DNA of 64,000 nucleotides from Histophilus somni (GTDB lineage: Bacteria > Pseudomonadota > Gammaproteobacteria > Enterobacterales > Pasteurellaceae): assembly GCF_014202395.1 (NCBI RefSeq), contig NZ_JACHGQ010000002.1, forward strand, positions 1-64,000, in the 5' to 3' direction. The notes beneath the pieces are model-generated. The model was not told the origin of the DNA, did not search any database, and saw only the letters and a list, made by a program, of their open reading frames with translations. Below, piece after piece: positions 53,318 to 63,475 of this stretch. How positions within the stretch are numbered: the first letter of the stretch is position 1; the number at the start of each line of letters is the position of its first letter. The translations under genes were made by a program, and so were the position numbers.

Positions 53318-53327
53318 AAAATCGTTT

Positions 53328-54329
53328 TTATGGAGTAACAAAACCCATTGCACGATAAACTTTATCTAAGGTTTCCTTTGCACGCTTACGGGCTTTTTCT
53401 GCACCTTCAGCCGCAATTTTATTTAATAATTCTTCATTGTTACGGAAATGATAGAAACGTTCTTGTAATGTAGTCAGCATAGTAGCAACCTCATCTGCCA
53501 CCGCACTTTTCAAGTGTCCGTACATTTTCCCTTCAAATTCAGCTTCCAATTGGACAATAGATTTTCCTGTTACACCGGATAAAATATCTAATAAATTAGA
53601 TACACCTGCTTTATTTTTTACATCATAACGCACAACAGGCGGTTCATCTGAGTCTGTTACAGCTCGCTTAATTTTCTTCACAACTGCTTTGGGATCTTCT
53701 AACAAACCAATGACATTATTACGATTTTCATCCGATTTAGACATTTTCTTCTCAGGTTCCAACAAGGACATTACTCGTGCACCTGCTTTTGGAATAAATG
53801 CTTCTGGCACAATAAAATGTTCCCCATAAAGAGCATTAAAACGTTGTGCAATATCACGTGTAATTTCTAAATGTTGACGTTGATCTTCACCAACAGGTAC
53901 TTGATTTGCTTGATAAAGTAAAATATCTGCCGCCATTAAAACAGGATAGGTAAATAAACCTACATTGATATTGTCAGCATGACGTGCCGATTTATCCTTA
54001 AATTGAGTCATTCGGCTCATTTCACCAAAGTAAGTGTAGCAATTTAAAATCCATGCCAATTGGGTATGTTCAGGTATATGAGATTGAATAAAAATCGTAC
54101 TTTTCTCCGGATCAATACCACAGGCTAAATAAAGAGCCAATACATCTAACGTTGCTTTACGTAAAGTGTCCGGATCTTGGCGAACTGTAATTGCATGTAA
54201 ATCTACAATACAATATAAACACTCATACTCATCTTGCATGTTTACCCATTGACGCAACGCACCCAAATAGTTACCAATAGTTAATTCACCTGAGGGCTGA
54301 ACACCACTTAATACAACCGGTTTTGTCAT
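53328..54329 (-). CDS. trpS: tryptophanyl-tRNA synthetase
   Basis: Class Ic synthetase charging tRNA-Trp. 333 residues. [17 protein letters not shown] near residue 12 is the HIGH-equivalent, and KKMSKSDEN near 194 the KMSKS loop. [21 protein letters not shown] lies near 132. It is the third gene of rpe-gph-trpS, 9 nt after gph, as in the E. coli dam-rpe-gph-trpS cluster. Confidence 0.97.
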   Translation of the reverse strand: MTKPVVLSGVQPSGELTIGNYLGALRQWVNMQDEYECLYCIVDLHAITVRQDPDTLRKATLDVLALYLACGIDPEKSTIFIQSHIPEHTQLAWILNCYTYFGEMSRMTQFKDKSARHADNINVGLFTYPVLMAADILLYQANQVPVGEDQRQHLEITRDIAQRFNALYGEHFIVPEAFIPKAGARVMSLLEPEKKMSKSDENRNNVIGLLEDPKAVVKKIKRAVTDSDEPPVVRYDVKNKAGVSNLLDILSGVTGKSIVQLEAEFEGKMYGHLKSAVADEVATMLTTLQERFYHFRNNEELLNKIAAEGAEKARKRAKETLDKVYRAMGFVTP

Positions 54330-54338
54330 TTTTTATCC

Positions 54339-55013
54339 TTATTGTGTAATTTTTAAAATATCAGCAAAATCATCAAAGATCCAATCAGGTTTTGATTGTG
54401 CAATTGGAATATTATAGTTATAACCATAAGTTAACCCAACCACAGCACAACCTGCAGAATGAGCAGCAAAAATATCATTTTGCGAATCGCCAACAAAAAG
54501 AATTTGTTTCGGATACAGACCAAACTTGCCACATAAATAATAGAAAGGTGCCGGATGAGGCTTAATTTCCGGTAAAGATTGTCCCCCCAGCATTTCACTA
54601 AACAAATGATCGATCCCAAAAGCAGTTAAAATAGGCTGAACATGTTTAGTTGGTTTATTCGTCACGACTGCTAAAATGTAGCCTTGTGCTTTTAATGCTT
54701 CTAAGGTTTCTTTCACATTTGGATATAATCGACTGATATTACAAAGATTTTCGCCATAATAAAAGCCAAATTGACGTTTAAAATATTTAAACTCATCTTC
54801 CGTTAACTCTTTTTCAGCTTGTGTACAAGCCCAATCCACTGCACGTTGACTCAGAACATCAGCACCATTGCCAATCCAAGTCATCACCAAGTTTTCCGAT
54901 GCTTGTGGCAAATTAACGTCTTTCAAAGCAGAGTTAATTGATAAAGCTAAATCAGGCAAACTGTTTACTAAGGTACCGTCCAAATCAAAACCAATTAATT
55001 TAAATTGTGTCAT
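54339..55013 (-). CDS. gph: phosphoglycolate phosphatase
   Basis: HAD phosphatase that removes 2-phosphoglycolate, for instance from DNA-repair by-products. 224 residues. Motif I is [15 protein letters not shown] near residue 8, motif II VVTNKP near 114, motif III lysine [11 protein letters not shown] near 150 and motif [11 protein letters not shown] near 172. Its ATG overlaps the rpe stop codon (ATGA), so translation is coupled. Confidence 0.94.
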   Translation of the reverse strand: MTQFKLIGFDLDGTLVNSLPDLALSINSALKDVNLPQASENLVMTWIGNGADVLSQRAVDWACTQAEKELTEDEFKYFKRQFGFYYGENLCNISRLYPNVKETLEALKAQGYILAVVTNKPTKHVQPILTAFGIDHLFSEMLGGQSLPEIKPHPAPFYYLCGKFGLYPKQILFVGDSQNDIFAAHSAGCAVVGLTYGYNYNIPIAQSKPDWIFDDFADILKITQ

Positions 55014-55696
55014 TTTGTTTCCTTCTCTCTTATTGTAGAAAGTTGCTGACGCATTTCATCAATAACTTTTTTATAATCAGGCTGATCAAAAATTGCAGAT
55101 CCCGCCACAAACATATCGGCTCCAGCTTGAGCAATTTCAGCAATATTATTCACTTTTACTCCACCGTCTACCTCTAAGCGAATGTCCAAGCCACTTTCAT
55201 CAATAATTTTACGAGCCTGTTTTAACTTTTCTAATGTGCTTGGAATAAAAGCTTGTCCCCCAAATCCGGGATTCACAGACATAAGCAAAATCACATCAAT
55301 CTTATCCAATACATAATCTAAATAACTCAATGGTGTTGCTGGATTAAAAACAAGACCGGCCTTACAACCACAATCCCGAATCAGTTGCAAAGAACGATCG
55401 ATATGTTCACTGGCTTCCGGGTGAAACGTAATATAATCAGCACCGGCTTTAGCAAAATCAGGAATAATACGATCTACCGGTTTAACCATTAAATGTACAT
55501 CAATAGGTGCTTTAATTCCATAATCACGCAATGCCTTACAAATCGCAGGCCCAAAGGTTAAATTTGGTACATAATGATTATCCATCACATCAAAATGAAT
55601 TACATCAGCACCGCTCTTTAGCACATTTTCTACATCTTCACCAAGACGTGCTAAATTAGCAGAAAGTATAGATGGAGCAATTAAATAAGGTGTCAT
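55010..55696 (-). CDS. rpe: ribulose-phosphate 3-epimerase
   Basis: Interconverts ribulose 5-phosphate and xylulose 5-phosphate; together with tal it completes part of the pentose-phosphate pathway. 228 residues from ATG 55696, where AAAGAGAG is the RBS. An upstream in-frame ATG (55741) would add 15 residues over the [22 protein letters not shown] lies at the start. Metal/catalytic residues are in [19 protein letters not shown] near 36, DVHLM near 68, [10 protein letters not shown] near 142 and EVDGGV near 177. Confidence 0.96.
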   Translation of the reverse strand: MTPYLIAPSILSANLARLGEDVENVLKSGADVIHFDVMDNHYVPNLTFGPAICKALRDYGIKAPIDVHLMVKPVDRIIPDFAKAGADYITFHPEASEHIDRSLQLIRDCGCKAGLVFNPATPLSYLDYVLDKIDVILLMSVNPGFGGQAFIPSTLEKLKQARKIIDESGLDIRLEVDGGVKVNNIAEIAQAGADMFVAGSAIFDQPDYKKVIDEMRQQLSTIREKETK

Positions 55697-55809
55697 TTTT
55701 ATCTCTCTTTTCCTAGTCGAAAATTCCGTATTAGTGTACAACGTTATCGTCCGGTAATTAAAGGGATATTTGCTTATCTTGGCAAAGATCCCATAAAAGA
55801 GCGGTTAAA

Positions 55810-57069
55810 TTAATAAGTTTTTTTCAATCTCTTTACAGTACGTTGTAAATTTGAACGGCTATCAAATGCACCTCGTTTAATCCGATGAGGTGTTGGCAAA
55901 TCTTCGATCAATGCTTTCGCATCATATTGACTGACAGGAATACTGTGACCAATATATTCTTCAATTGCAGGCAGATTAATCGCATATTCTTCACAAGCAA
56001 AACTGATTGAAATACCGCTTTCACCCGCTCGCCCTGTTCTTCCAATACGATGTACATAATCCTCACAATCATCAGGTAAATCATAATTAAACACATGAGT
56101 CACATCCGGAATATGTAACCCTCGTGCTGCCACATCTGTCGCCACCAAAACATCTAAGGTTCCATCCGTAAATTGTTTGAGTAAAGATAAGCGTTTTTTC
56201 TGCATTACATCACCGGTCAATAATCCTACTCGATGACCATCCGCACTTAAATATCCCCATATTTCCTCACAACGATGTTTAGTATTAGAAAAAATAATGC
56301 AACGCTCTGGCCATTCTTCTTCTAATAAAGTCATCAACAATGCCATTTTATCTTGATTAGAAGGGTAAAATAACTCCTCTCTAATTCTATGCCCCGTTTT
56401 TTGTAAGGGTTCAATTTCTACATACTGTGGATCATTCATATGTTCAAAAGCAAGTTCACGAACCTTATAAGACAAAGTTGCAGAAAAAAGCATGGTTAAA
56501 CGTTGTTGAGGCACCGGACATTTACGTAATAAATAACGAATATCTCTAATAAAACCTAAATCAAACATTCGATCTGCTTCATCTAACACTACCACTTGAA
56601 TATAATCTAAACGAATAATTCCTTGCTTAACATAATCAATTACACGCCCTGTAGTACCAATTAAAATATCAATACCCTGATCAATTACCTTTAATTGTTT
56701 ATCATAGCCCTCACCACCATAAGCTAAGCCTGTTTTCAACCCTGTTGCTTGAACCAGAAAATTCGCATCATTTGCAATTTGTACAACCAATTCTCTAGTC
56801 GGTGCCAAAATTAACGCTCTCGGTTGTTCTGAGGAATTTATATTGTTTTTTTGTAGTAAATGATGAAATGTAGCGGTTAAAAATGCGATCGTTTTTCCTG
56901 TGCCGGTTTGAGCCTGCCCAGCTATGTCTTGCCCTTTTAAGGTGATAGGTAAAGACAATGCCTGAATAGGTGTACAAAACTCAAAGCCTTTTTCTTTTAT
57001 CGCTTGTTGCACGATACGATGTAAAGCAAGATCAGAAAAACGTTGTTGTGAAAGATGACTATTTTGCAT
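55810..57069 (-). CDS. rhlB: ATP-dependent RNA helicase RhlB
   Basis: DEAD-box helicase of the RNA degradosome. 419 residues from ATG 57069 ([14 protein letters not shown]). The open frame continues 23 codons upstream without family similarity. Q motif [11 protein letters not shown] near 33, motif I AQTGTGKT near 55, motif II DEAD near 166, motif III SAT near 201 and motif [12 protein letters not shown] near 340 are present. It diverges from rho, its neighbour also in E. coli and H. influenzae relatives. The C-terminal basic tail ([10 protein letters not shown]) is short. Confidence 0.95.
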   Translation of the reverse strand: MQNSHLSQQRFSDLALHRIVQQAIKEKGFEFCTPIQALSLPITLKGQDIAGQAQTGTGKTIAFLTATFHHLLQKNNINSSEQPRALILAPTRELVVQIANDANFLVQATGLKTGLAYGGEGYDKQLKVIDQGIDILIGTTGRVIDYVKQGIIRLDYIQVVVLDEADRMFDLGFIRDIRYLLRKCPVPQQRLTMLFSATLSYKVRELAFEHMNDPQYVEIEPLQKTGHRIREELFYPSNQDKMALLMTLLEEEWPERCIIFSNTKHRCEEIWGYLSADGHRVGLLTGDVMQKKRLSLLKQFTDGTLDVLVATDVAARGLHIPDVTHVFNYDLPDDCEDYVHRIGRTGRAGESGISISFACEEYAINLPAIEEYIGHSIPVSQYDAKALIEDLPTPHRIKRGAFDSRSNLQRTVKRLKKTY

Positions 57070-57263
57070 AAAAATTATCAGTAAAGAATTTGGGTGATAA
57101 TAACATGAACGGAAAAAATCCTCAAAAAATGTCCGCACATTTATTGATTTTTAAGTTAGATAGCTAGACAACTTAAAGATTTAATGATAAATTTGCACGC
57201 AATTTCATATTTACATTCAATTCATTTATCAATTCATTTTTATAACATTCTCAATTATTTATT

Positions 57264-58526
57264 ATGCATTTAACAGAACTTAAAAATAAACCTGTTTCTG
57301 AACTTGTAGAATTAGGTGAAAAACAAATGGGCTTAGAAAATTTAGCTCGTTTACGCAAACAAGACATTATTTTTGCAATTTTAAAACAACATGCGAAAAG
57401 TGGAGAGGACATTTTTGGAGGAGGTATATTAGAAATTTTACCTGATGGTTTCGGTTTCTTACGTTCTGCCGATAGTTCTTACTTAGCCGGTCCTGATGAC
57501 ATATATGTTTCTCCAAGTCAGATTCGTCGTTTCAACCTGCAAACGGGCGACAAAATTGAAGGAAAAATTCGTCCGCCAAAAGAAGGAGAGCGTTACTTTG
57601 CCTTGCTAAAAGTTGATCGAGTCAATGACGATAAACCAGAAGTATCACGTAGTAAAATTCTCTTTGAAAACTTAACTCCACTACACGCAAATTCACGCCT
57701 CAGAATGGAGCGTGGAAATGGTTCAACGGAAGATTTGACTGCTCGTATTTTAGATTTAGCCTCCCCTATCGGTAAAGGACAACGTGGTTTAATTGTCGCT
57801 CCGCCAAAAGCAGGTAAAACCATGTTGTTACAAAATATTGCACAAAGTATTATTCATAACTATCCGGAATGTGAGTTAATTGTATTGTTGATTGATGAAC
57901 GTCCGGAAGAAGTAACAGAAATGCAACGCTCAGTAAAAGGCGAAGTCATTGCTTCAACCTTTGATGAACCGGCAGCACGCCATGTTCAAGTTGCAGAAAT
58001 GGTGATTGAAAAAGCAAAACGTTCCGTTGAACATAAAAAAGATGTGGTTATTTTATTAGATAGCATAACTCGCTTAGCTCGTGCTTATAATACGGTAACA
58101 CCGGCTTCCGGAAAAATCTTATCAGGAGGTGTAGATGCCAATGCATTGCATCGCCCAAAACGCTTCTTTGGTGCGGCCCGTAATGTTGAGGAAGGCGGTA
58201 GTTTAACCATTATTGCCACCGCACTTGTGGATACCGGATCAAAAATGGACGAAGTGATTTTTGAAGAATTTAAAGGAACTGGGAATATGGAGTTGCATCT
58301 TTCCCGTAAAATCGCAGAAAAACGTGTATTTCCTGCTATTGACTTCAATCGTTCTGGTACAAGGAAAGAAGATCTTCTGACTACACCAGATGAATTACAA
58401 AAAATGTGGATTCTACGTAAAATTCTTAATCCAATGGGTGAAATTGAGGCAATGGAATTCTTAATTGATAAGCTAATGATGGCAAAAACCAATGAAGAAT
58501 TTTTTGAAGTTATGAAACGTTCTTAA
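57264..58526 (+). CDS. rho: transcription termination factor Rho
   Basis: Hexameric RNA-dependent ATPase that ends transcription. 420 residues. N-terminal helix bundle, cold-shock-like primary RNA site with GFGFLR near 67, P-loop [11 protein letters not shown] near 180, Walker [17 protein letters not shown] near 260, the Q-loop region [20 protein letters not shown] near 287 and R-loop near 325-330. Native gene regulation through its own leader is common, but the 125-bp spacer shared with rhlB shows no open leader peptide I can defend. Confidence 0.98.
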   Translation: MHLTELKNKPVSELVELGEKQMGLENLARLRKQDIIFAILKQHAKSGEDIFGGGILEILPDGFGFLRSADSSYLAGPDDIYVSPSQIRRFNLQTGDKIEGKIRPPKEGERYFALLKVDRVNDDKPEVSRSKILFENLTPLHANSRLRMERGNGSTEDLTARILDLASPIGKGQRGLIVAPPKAGKTMLLQNIAQSIIHNYPECELIVLLIDERPEEVTEMQRSVKGEVIASTFDEPAARHVQVAEMVIEKAKRSVEHKKDVVILLDSITRLARAYNTVTPASGKILSGGVDANALHRPKRFFGAARNVEEGGSLTIIATALVDTGSKMDEVIFEEFKGTGNMELHLSRKIAEKRVFPAIDFNRSGTRKEDLLTTPDELQKMWILRKILNPMGEIEAMEFLIDKLMMAKTNEEFFEVMKRS

Positions 58527-58558
58527 AATAAAAAATCTCATTGCGAATGAAACGAAAA

Positions 58559-58583
58559 AGTGCGGCTTAAAACAAACCGCACT
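58559..58583 (+). terminator. hairpin after rho
   Basis: AGTGCGG / CCGCACT, 7-bp stem with an 11-nt loop, 33 nt after the rho stop. The left arm is one base off the uptake signal. There is no T run, so it is a weak terminator candidate. Confidence 0.45.
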
Positions 58584-58656
58584 CAACCCACTGCAGACAA
58601 AAGTAAAGTTTTTCTCCCAAATTACGATCATCTACAAATAAACTCTTCGACAGCAT

Positions 58657-58705
58657 AAAAAAGAATAATCCCACCTTCGAAAACGCACGAAAAGGTAGGA
58701 TTATT
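58657..58705 (-). terminator. rplL terminator
   Basis: On the minus strand, AATAATCCTACCTT pairs with AAGGTGGGATTATT (14 bp, one U-G), with a 14-nt loop, then C and TTTTTT. A strong intrinsic terminator that closes the rplJ-rplL unit. No rpoB follows. Confidence 0.9.
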
Positions 58706-58764
58706 ATTCTGACCTTGGGTGTCCACCAAGTCTTTTCTGAACTAGAAGATTGAAAAAATCAAAA

Positions 58765-59133
58765 TTATTTGATTTCTACTTTCGCACCAGCTTCTTCTAA
58801 TTCTTTCTTAAGTGCTTCAGCTTCTGCTTTAGAAATACCTTCTTTTAAGTTAGCCGGAGCAGATTCTACTAGGTCTTTAGCTTCTTTTAAGCCTAAACCA
58901 GTCGCACCACGTACTGCTTTAATTACAGCTACTTTATTAGCACCAGCTTCAGCTAAAACCACATCGAATTCGGTTTTTTCTTCAGCTACTTCAGCTGGAC
59001 CAGCAGCTACTGCTACCGCTGCTGCCGCAGCAGAAACACCAAATTTTTCTTCCATTGCAGAAATTAATTCTACGATTTCAGTGACAGTTTTTGAAGCAAT
59101 CGCTTCAATGATTTGTTCGTTAGTTAATGACAT
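58765..59133 (-). CDS. rplL: 50S ribosomal protein L7/L12
   Basis: Stalk protein that recruits translational GTPases. 122 residues from ATG 59133 ([14 protein letters not shown]); a start three codons earlier is not typical. N-terminal dimerisation helices, an Ala/Val-rich hinge (about 36-52, [19 protein letters not shown]) and the C-terminal GTPase-binding domain ([21 protein letters not shown]) are present. It lies 51 nt after rplJ. Confidence 0.97.
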   Translation of the reverse strand: MSLTNEQIIEAIASKTVTEIVELISAMEEKFGVSAAAAAVAVAAGPAEVAEEKTEFDVVLAEAGANKVAVIKAVRGATGLGLKEAKDLVESAPANLKEGISKAEAEALKKELEEAGAKVEIK

Positions 59134-59184
59134 AACAATCAATTCCTAAAGTAAATAAATTAAACGAGTTAAGAAAGGCTTTAA

Positions 59185-59676
59185 TTAAGCCGCTTCTTGT
59201 AATTTGTCGCGGTATGCCGCAAGAGTGCGAGCAAGTTTGCCTGCCGCTGCTTCTTTCATAGTACCCATTAAACGTGCAATTGCTTCTTCGTAAGTCGGTA
59301 ATGTTGCTAAGAACTCAACATTTTGGATCTTACCTTCAAAGGCTGCACCTTTAATTTCAAACTTATCGTTAGCTTTAGCAAAATCCTTGAACAAACGTGC
59401 AGCCGCACCTGGATGCTCATTAGAAAATGCGATAAGTGTTGGACCTACAAACGTATCTGTTAAGCACTCAAAATCTGTGCCTTCTACTGCACGACGTAAT
59501 AAAGTATTACGTACAACACGCATAGAAACGCCAGCTTCACGAGCTGCTTTACGTAACTCAGTCATTTTATCAACAGTAACACCACGAGAATCCGCAATAA
59601 CTGCCGATAGGGCACCTTTGGCTGCTTCATTTACTTCAGCAACAATTGCTTGTTTGTCTTGAAGATTTAATGCCAT
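59185..59676 (-). CDS. rplJ: 50S ribosomal protein L10
   Basis: Anchors the L7/L12 dimers on the ribosome and represses its own operon. 163 residues, beginning [26 protein letters not shown] as in other gammaproteobacteria. The ribosome-binding site AGGAGC is 8 nt upstream. Preceded by an L10-type leader and its own promoter. Confidence 0.97.
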   Translation of the reverse strand: MALNLQDKQAIVAEVNEAAKGALSAVIADSRGVTVDKMTELRKAAREAGVSMRVVRNTLLRRAVEGTDFECLTDTFVGPTLIAFSNEHPGAAARLFKDFAKANDKFEIKGAAFEGKIQNVEFLATLPTYEEAIARLMGTMKEAAAGKLARTLAAYRDKLQEAA

Positions 59677-59736
59677 TGGCTTTTAGCTCCTGAATACACT
59701 CCGATTGATCGGAATTATAAAACTTCTCAAAAAAAC

Positions 59737-59890
59737 ACCGCACTTTTGCAGTCTTCTCTGAGGCTAAGGTGCACAGAAGCAAGAAAAATTCTTATTCTGT
59801 ATCACCATCTACGTAGGATTATTAAGAAATATTCTTTCCCCTACGGTCTTGGACGGGGCTTGAGAGGTCAAGCACCAACCAGAAATTATG
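59737..59890 (-). promoter_or_regulatory. L10 (rplJ) leader, autoregulatory
   Basis: The minus-strand leader contains ACCGTAGGGG, then CCTACGTAGATGGTGA and a further CTTCTGTG/CACAGAAG-type stem. This is the layout of the L10 leader in enterobacteria, where the L10-L12 complex binds and represses translation of rplJL. Exact boundaries need a covariance-model search. An uptake signal (59737-59745) lies at its 3' side. Confidence 0.65.
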
Positions 59891-59914
59891 CCATAAGGCA
59901 AAATAGAGGCGTGC

Positions 59915-59943
59915 ATTATATATACAAAATACGCCTCTGTAAA
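59915..59943 (-). promoter_or_regulatory. promoter of rplJ-rplL
   Basis: Minus strand TTTACA (59938-59943), 17-nt spacer, TATAAT (59915-59920). An inverted repeat AGAGGCGT / ACGCCTCT (59905-59912, 59931-59938) overlaps it and may end rplKA transcripts. Confidence 0.65.
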
Positions 59944-59959
59944 GGTTTGGCTATATTAA

Positions 59960-60649
59960 TTATAAGCTACTTTGATCAACAGCAACGCCCGCACCTTGAG
60001 TAGTAGAAACACTTACTTTTCTAATAAAGATACCTTTTGCTGTCGCAGGCTTCGCCTTAGTCAAGGCAGCTAATAATGCTTGCAAGTTTTCTTTTAATTG
60101 TTCAGCAGAGAAATTTGCTTTACCGATTGTAGTATGAATAATACCGTTTTTATCATTGCGGTAACGGATTTGACCGGACTTAGCATTTTTAACCGCTTCA
60201 GCAACGTTTGGTGTAACGGTACCAACTTTAGGATTTGGCATTAAGCCTCTAGGCCCTAAAATTTGACCTAGTTGACCAACAACACGCATTGCATCAGGGG
60301 AAGCAATAACAACATCAAAGTTCATTTCACCCTTTTTGATTTGCTCTGCTAAATCTTCCATTCCTACTAAATCAGCACCAGCTGCTTTAGCCGCATCAAC
60401 ATTAGCACCTTGAGTAAACACAGCAACACGTACTGAACGACCTGTACCATGTGGTAACACGGTTGCACCACGTACATTTTGATCTGATTTACGTGCATCA
60501 ATACCTAAATTGACTGCAACGTCAACGCTTTCAACGAATTTTGTTGAAGTGAATTGTTTCAACACCGTAATAGCTTCATTGATTTCATATTGTTTTGTTG
60601 AATCAACACCGGCTTTGATTGCTTTCATACGCTTAGTAAGTTTAGCCAT
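59960..60649 (-). CDS. rplA: 50S ribosomal protein L1
   Basis: Ribosomal L1-stalk protein and translational repressor of its own operon. 229 residues. It begins [38 protein letters not shown] is near 34 and [16 protein letters not shown] near 130. It starts 4 nt after the rplK stop, so expression is coupled. Confidence 0.98.
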   Translation of the reverse strand: MAKLTKRMKAIKAGVDSTKQYEINEAITVLKQFTSTKFVESVDVAVNLGIDARKSDQNVRGATVLPHGTGRSVRVAVFTQGANVDAAKAAGADLVGMEDLAEQIKKGEMNFDVVIASPDAMRVVGQLGQILGPRGLMPNPKVGTVTPNVAEAVKNAKSGQIRYRNDKNGIIHTTIGKANFSAEQLKENLQALLAALTKAKPATAKGIFIRKVSVSTTQGAGVAVDQSSL

Positions 60650-60653
60650 TAGA

Positions 60654-61082
60654 TTAACCCTCCACTACTAAACCCATTGAACGTGCTGTACCTTCAATAG
60701 ATTTCATTTTAGTTTCAATTGTTGCACCGGTCATATCGGCTGCTTTAGTTTCAGCAATTTGACGGATTTGATCTAAAGTGACTTTACCTACTTTATCTTT
60801 ATTAGGTTTACTAGAACCAGATTTAATTCCAGCAGCTTTTTTCAATAATACCGCTGCCGGCGGAGTTTTAGTCACAAATGTAAAAGAGCGGTCTGCATAA
60901 ACAGTAATAACGACAGGAATCGGTAAACCTTTCTCTAGACTCTCAGTACGAGCATTAAATGCTTTACAGAATTCCATGATGTTCACACCTTGTTGACCTA
61001 ATGCTGGACCAACAGGTGGTGATGGGTTAGCCATACCTGCTGCGACTTGCAACTTAACGTATGCTTGGACTTTTTTTGCCAT
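60654..61082 (-). CDS. rplK: 50S ribosomal protein L11
   Basis: Part of the GTPase-associated centre, needed for RelA activation. 142 residues from ATG 61082 ([16 protein letters not shown]), with AAAGAGGAAA as RBS. The open frame extends 30 codons upstream into the leader and is not coding. [25 protein letters not shown] lies near 20. Confidence 0.98.
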   Translation of the reverse strand: MAKKVQAYVKLQVAAGMANPSPPVGPALGQQGVNIMEFCKAFNARTESLEKGLPIPVVITVYADRSFTFVTKTPPAAVLLKKAAGIKSGSSKPNKDKVGKVTLDQIRQIAETKAADMTGATIETKMKSIEGTARSMGLVVEG

Positions 61083-61159
61083 TTTTAATTTCCTCTTTGC
61101 GGGTAATAACGCCGTTTCAGCTCCCCATTTCATACAAGCACAATGTGCCACACAAAAAT

Positions 61160-61180
61160 ATGACCCTGTCAAAGGGTCAT
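61160..61180 (-). promoter_or_regulatory. hairpin in the rplK leader
   Basis: 8-bp perfect stem ATGACCCT / AGGGTCAT with a 5-nt loop, near the predicted 5' end of the rplKA transcript. It may protect the message or act as an operator; no known motif was identified. Confidence 0.45.
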
Positions 61181-61192
61181 AAGTGAATACGG

Positions 61193-61221
61193 ATTATACT
61201 GATTTCATGTGTAATTTTCAA
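61193..61221 (-). promoter_or_regulatory. promoter of rplK-rplA
   Basis: Minus strand TTGAAA (61216-61221), 17-nt spacer, consensus TATAAT (61193-61198). Confidence 0.8.
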
Positions 61222-61230
61222 GTATCATTA

Positions 61231-61461
61231 CTATTGATTATTTTGAACATAATCAATTGCTGATTGAACTGTTGTAATTTTCTCAGCTTCTTCATCCGGA
61301 ATTTCAATATCAAATTCTTCCTCTAAGGCCATTACTAATTCAACTGTATCCAAAGAATCTGCACCTAAATCTTCAATAAATGAAGCTTCAGGCTTAACAT
61401 CATCTTCTTTAACACCTAATTGTTCAACAATGATTTTTTTTACACGTTCTTCAATGCTCAT
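61231..61461 (-). CDS. acpP: acyl carrier protein
   Basis: Carries growing acyl chains in fatty-acid synthesis. 76 residues. [18 protein letters not shown] near 34 holds the serine that receives phosphopantetheine, and the protein is highly acidic. It is the last of fabH-fabD-fabG-acpP on this strand, 253 bp after fabG, a larger gap than usual. fabF does not follow; rplK-rplA does, upstream on the same strand. RBS AGGAAAAAAG. Confidence 0.97.
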   Translation of the reverse strand: MSIEERVKKIIVEQLGVKEDDVKPEASFIEDLGADSLDTVELVMALEEEFDIEIPDEEAEKITTVQSAIDYVQNNQ

Positions 61462-61714
61462 TTTGCTTTTTTCCTATTAATGGTTAGCGATAAGATATAA
61501 TAGTGTATGTATTTTTTATGAAGTTTCAAGCTGTTTTTACTTTTACAAGGTCAAACCACAATGATACCTGTCTCAGTACACAAACATAAATACGTTATGT
61601 TAACCTGTAGAATGCAACAGCCAACGTAACTCGATTGTTTCAATAGCTACATTACCACAGTCAGGATTTTAACATTACGCCTTATCTTTGGCTAGCCTGA
61701 AATCCCTCTTTCTA

Positions 61715-62443
61715 CTAAGGTAAATACATTCCACCGTTAACATGTAATGTAGTACCTGTAATATATGACGCGTCCTCCGATGCCAAAAATGCAACAGCTT
61801 TCGCAATATCTTTTGGCTGTCCCAAACGACCTGTCGGCACATTTGTCAGAATATTTGCTTTTTGCTCGTCAGTTAACACATCCGTCATATCTGTTGCAAT
61901 GAAACCTGGAGCTACAACATTCACAGTTACTCCTCTTGCTGCAACTTCTTTTGCTAACGATTTTGTAAAGCCAATAACACCCGCTTTTGCCGCACAATAG
62001 TTAGTTTGACCGGGATTTCCCATTGAGCCAACTACTGAACCAATATTAATAATGCGTCCACCTTTTTTCATCATCGGACGTAATACAGCTTTAGATAAAC
62101 GATAGATAGACGTTAAATTAGTTTGCATAATATCAAACCAGTCATCATCTTTCATACGCATTAATAAACCATCACGGGTAATTCCTGCATTATTCACTAG
62201 AATCTCAACATCACCCACTTCAGCTTTAATGGCACTCAATACAGCATCTATTGAATCTTGATCTGCGACATTTAATACCAAACCTTTACCCTGTTTGCCT
62301 AAATAAGCAGAAATACTTTCCGCTCCTTTTTCGCTTGTTGCAGTACCAATAACAAAAGCCCCCTTGCTCGCTAATTCTTCTGCTATTGCACGTCCAATCC
62401 CACGTGTAGCACCTGTTACTAATGCTATTTTTCCTTGCATCAT
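61715..62443 (-). CDS. fabG: 3-oxoacyl-ACP reductase
   Basis: NADPH-dependent reductase of the fatty-acid cycle, short-chain dehydrogenase family. 242 residues. TGATRGIGRAIAEEL near 11 is the cofactor site, NNAGITRDGLLMRM near 86, and catalytic Ser-Tyr-Lys in GSVVGSMGNPGQTNYCAAKAG near 136-153. It lies 50 nt after fabD. Confidence 0.97.
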   Translation of the reverse strand: MMQGKIALVTGATRGIGRAIAEELASKGAFVIGTATSEKGAESISAYLGKQGKGLVLNVADQDSIDAVLSAIKAEVGDVEILVNNAGITRDGLLMRMKDDDWFDIMQTNLTSIYRLSKAVLRPMMKKGGRIINIGSVVGSMGNPGQTNYCAAKAGVIGFTKSLAKEVAARGVTVNVVAPGFIATDMTDVLTDEQKANILTNVPTGRLGQPKDIAKAVAFLASEDASYITGTTLHVNGGMYLP

Positions 62444-62493
62444 CTACTCCTCAATAAAATAGGCTGTTTAGTATCAGCCTCTGTTGTCATAAA

Positions 62494-63432
62494 TTAATCT
62501 AAGCTTTCTTCCACTGTATTCAATGAAGATAAATCATTGACTGCTTTAGCATTCAACTCTTTAACAATACGACTAGTTAATCCAGTGAGCACCTTATTAG
62601 GTCCCATCTCAAATAAAAGTTCAATTCCCTCTCTTGCCATATTCTCAACTATTTCAGTCCAACGTACAGGACTATAAAGCTGACGCACAAGTGCGGTACG
62701 AATCTTAGTGGTTTCATTTTCTGCTTTCACATCAACATTATTAATAACCGGAATTTGTGGGATGCTAAACGTCATTTTTTCTAACGCTACTGCCAATTCT
62801 TCTGCTGCTGGTTTCATTAATGCACAGTGAGAAGGCACGCTGACTGCTAACGGCAACGCACGTTTTGCTCCCGCCTCTTTACAAGCAACAGCAGCACGTT
62901 CTACTGCGACTTTTGCTCCTGCAATCACCACTTGTCCCGGTGAATTAAAGTTTACCGCTGACACAATCTCACCTTGTTCAGACGCTTTGCAAGCTTGAAC
63001 AATGCTTTCATTATCTAAACCTATAATTGCGTACATGGCACCTGTTCCTTCCGGAACTGCTTGTTGCATTAACTTACCACGAAGTTGTACCAACTTAATT
63101 CCATCTTGGAAATCAATTACACCGGCACATACTAGAGCGGAATATTCACCTAAACTATGTCCTGCCATCACTTCAGGTTTTAGGTGAGGATATTTTTGTT
63201 GCCATACACGATAAATTGCCACGGAAGCAGCTAAAAGTGCGGGTTGTGTTTGCCACGTTTTATTCAATTCTTCTGCAGGACCTTGTTGCACTAACTGCCA
63301 TAAATCATAACCCAAAACGGAGGAAGCTTGCTGAAAAGTTTCTTCAACAATCGGATATTCTGCAGCCAATTCAGCCAGCATTCCCACTGCTTGTGAGCCT
63401 TGTCCAGGGAAAACCATTGCAAATTTTTTCAT
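62494..63432 (-). CDS. fabD: malonyl-CoA:ACP transacylase
   Basis: Loads malonyl groups onto ACP. 312 residues. FPGQGSQAVGM near 9, nucleophile elbow AGHSLGEYSALV near 90, and the catalytic His in VPSHCALM near 200. It lies between fabH (43 nt) and fabG. An uptake signal lies inside at 62689-62697. Confidence 0.97.
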   Translation of the reverse strand: MKKFAMVFPGQGSQAVGMLAELAAEYPIVEETFQQASSVLGYDLWQLVQQGPAEELNKTWQTQPALLAASVAIYRVWQQKYPHLKPEVMAGHSLGEYSALVCAGVIDFQDGIKLVQLRGKLMQQAVPEGTGAMYAIIGLDNESIVQACKASEQGEIVSAVNFNSPGQVVIAGAKVAVERAAVACKEAGAKRALPLAVSVPSHCALMKPAAEELAVALEKMTFSIPQIPVINNVDVKAENETTKIRTALVRQLYSPVRWTEIVENMAREGIELLFEMGPNKVLTGLTSRIVKELNAKAVNDLSSLNTVEESLD

Positions 63433-63475
63433 TTTTATTTCCTACTAAATAAGTATATTCAATTTTTGTTAAAAT

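Noticed and set aside
53108-53327. Small gene in the 220-bp spacer before the trpS terminator
   Set aside because: The 85-codon minus-strand frame overlaps the trpS end and terminator and has no coding character.
58769-59149. 126-codon plus-strand open frame over rplL
   Set aside because: Antisense shadow of rplL; Ala/Ser-rich peptide without family resemblance.
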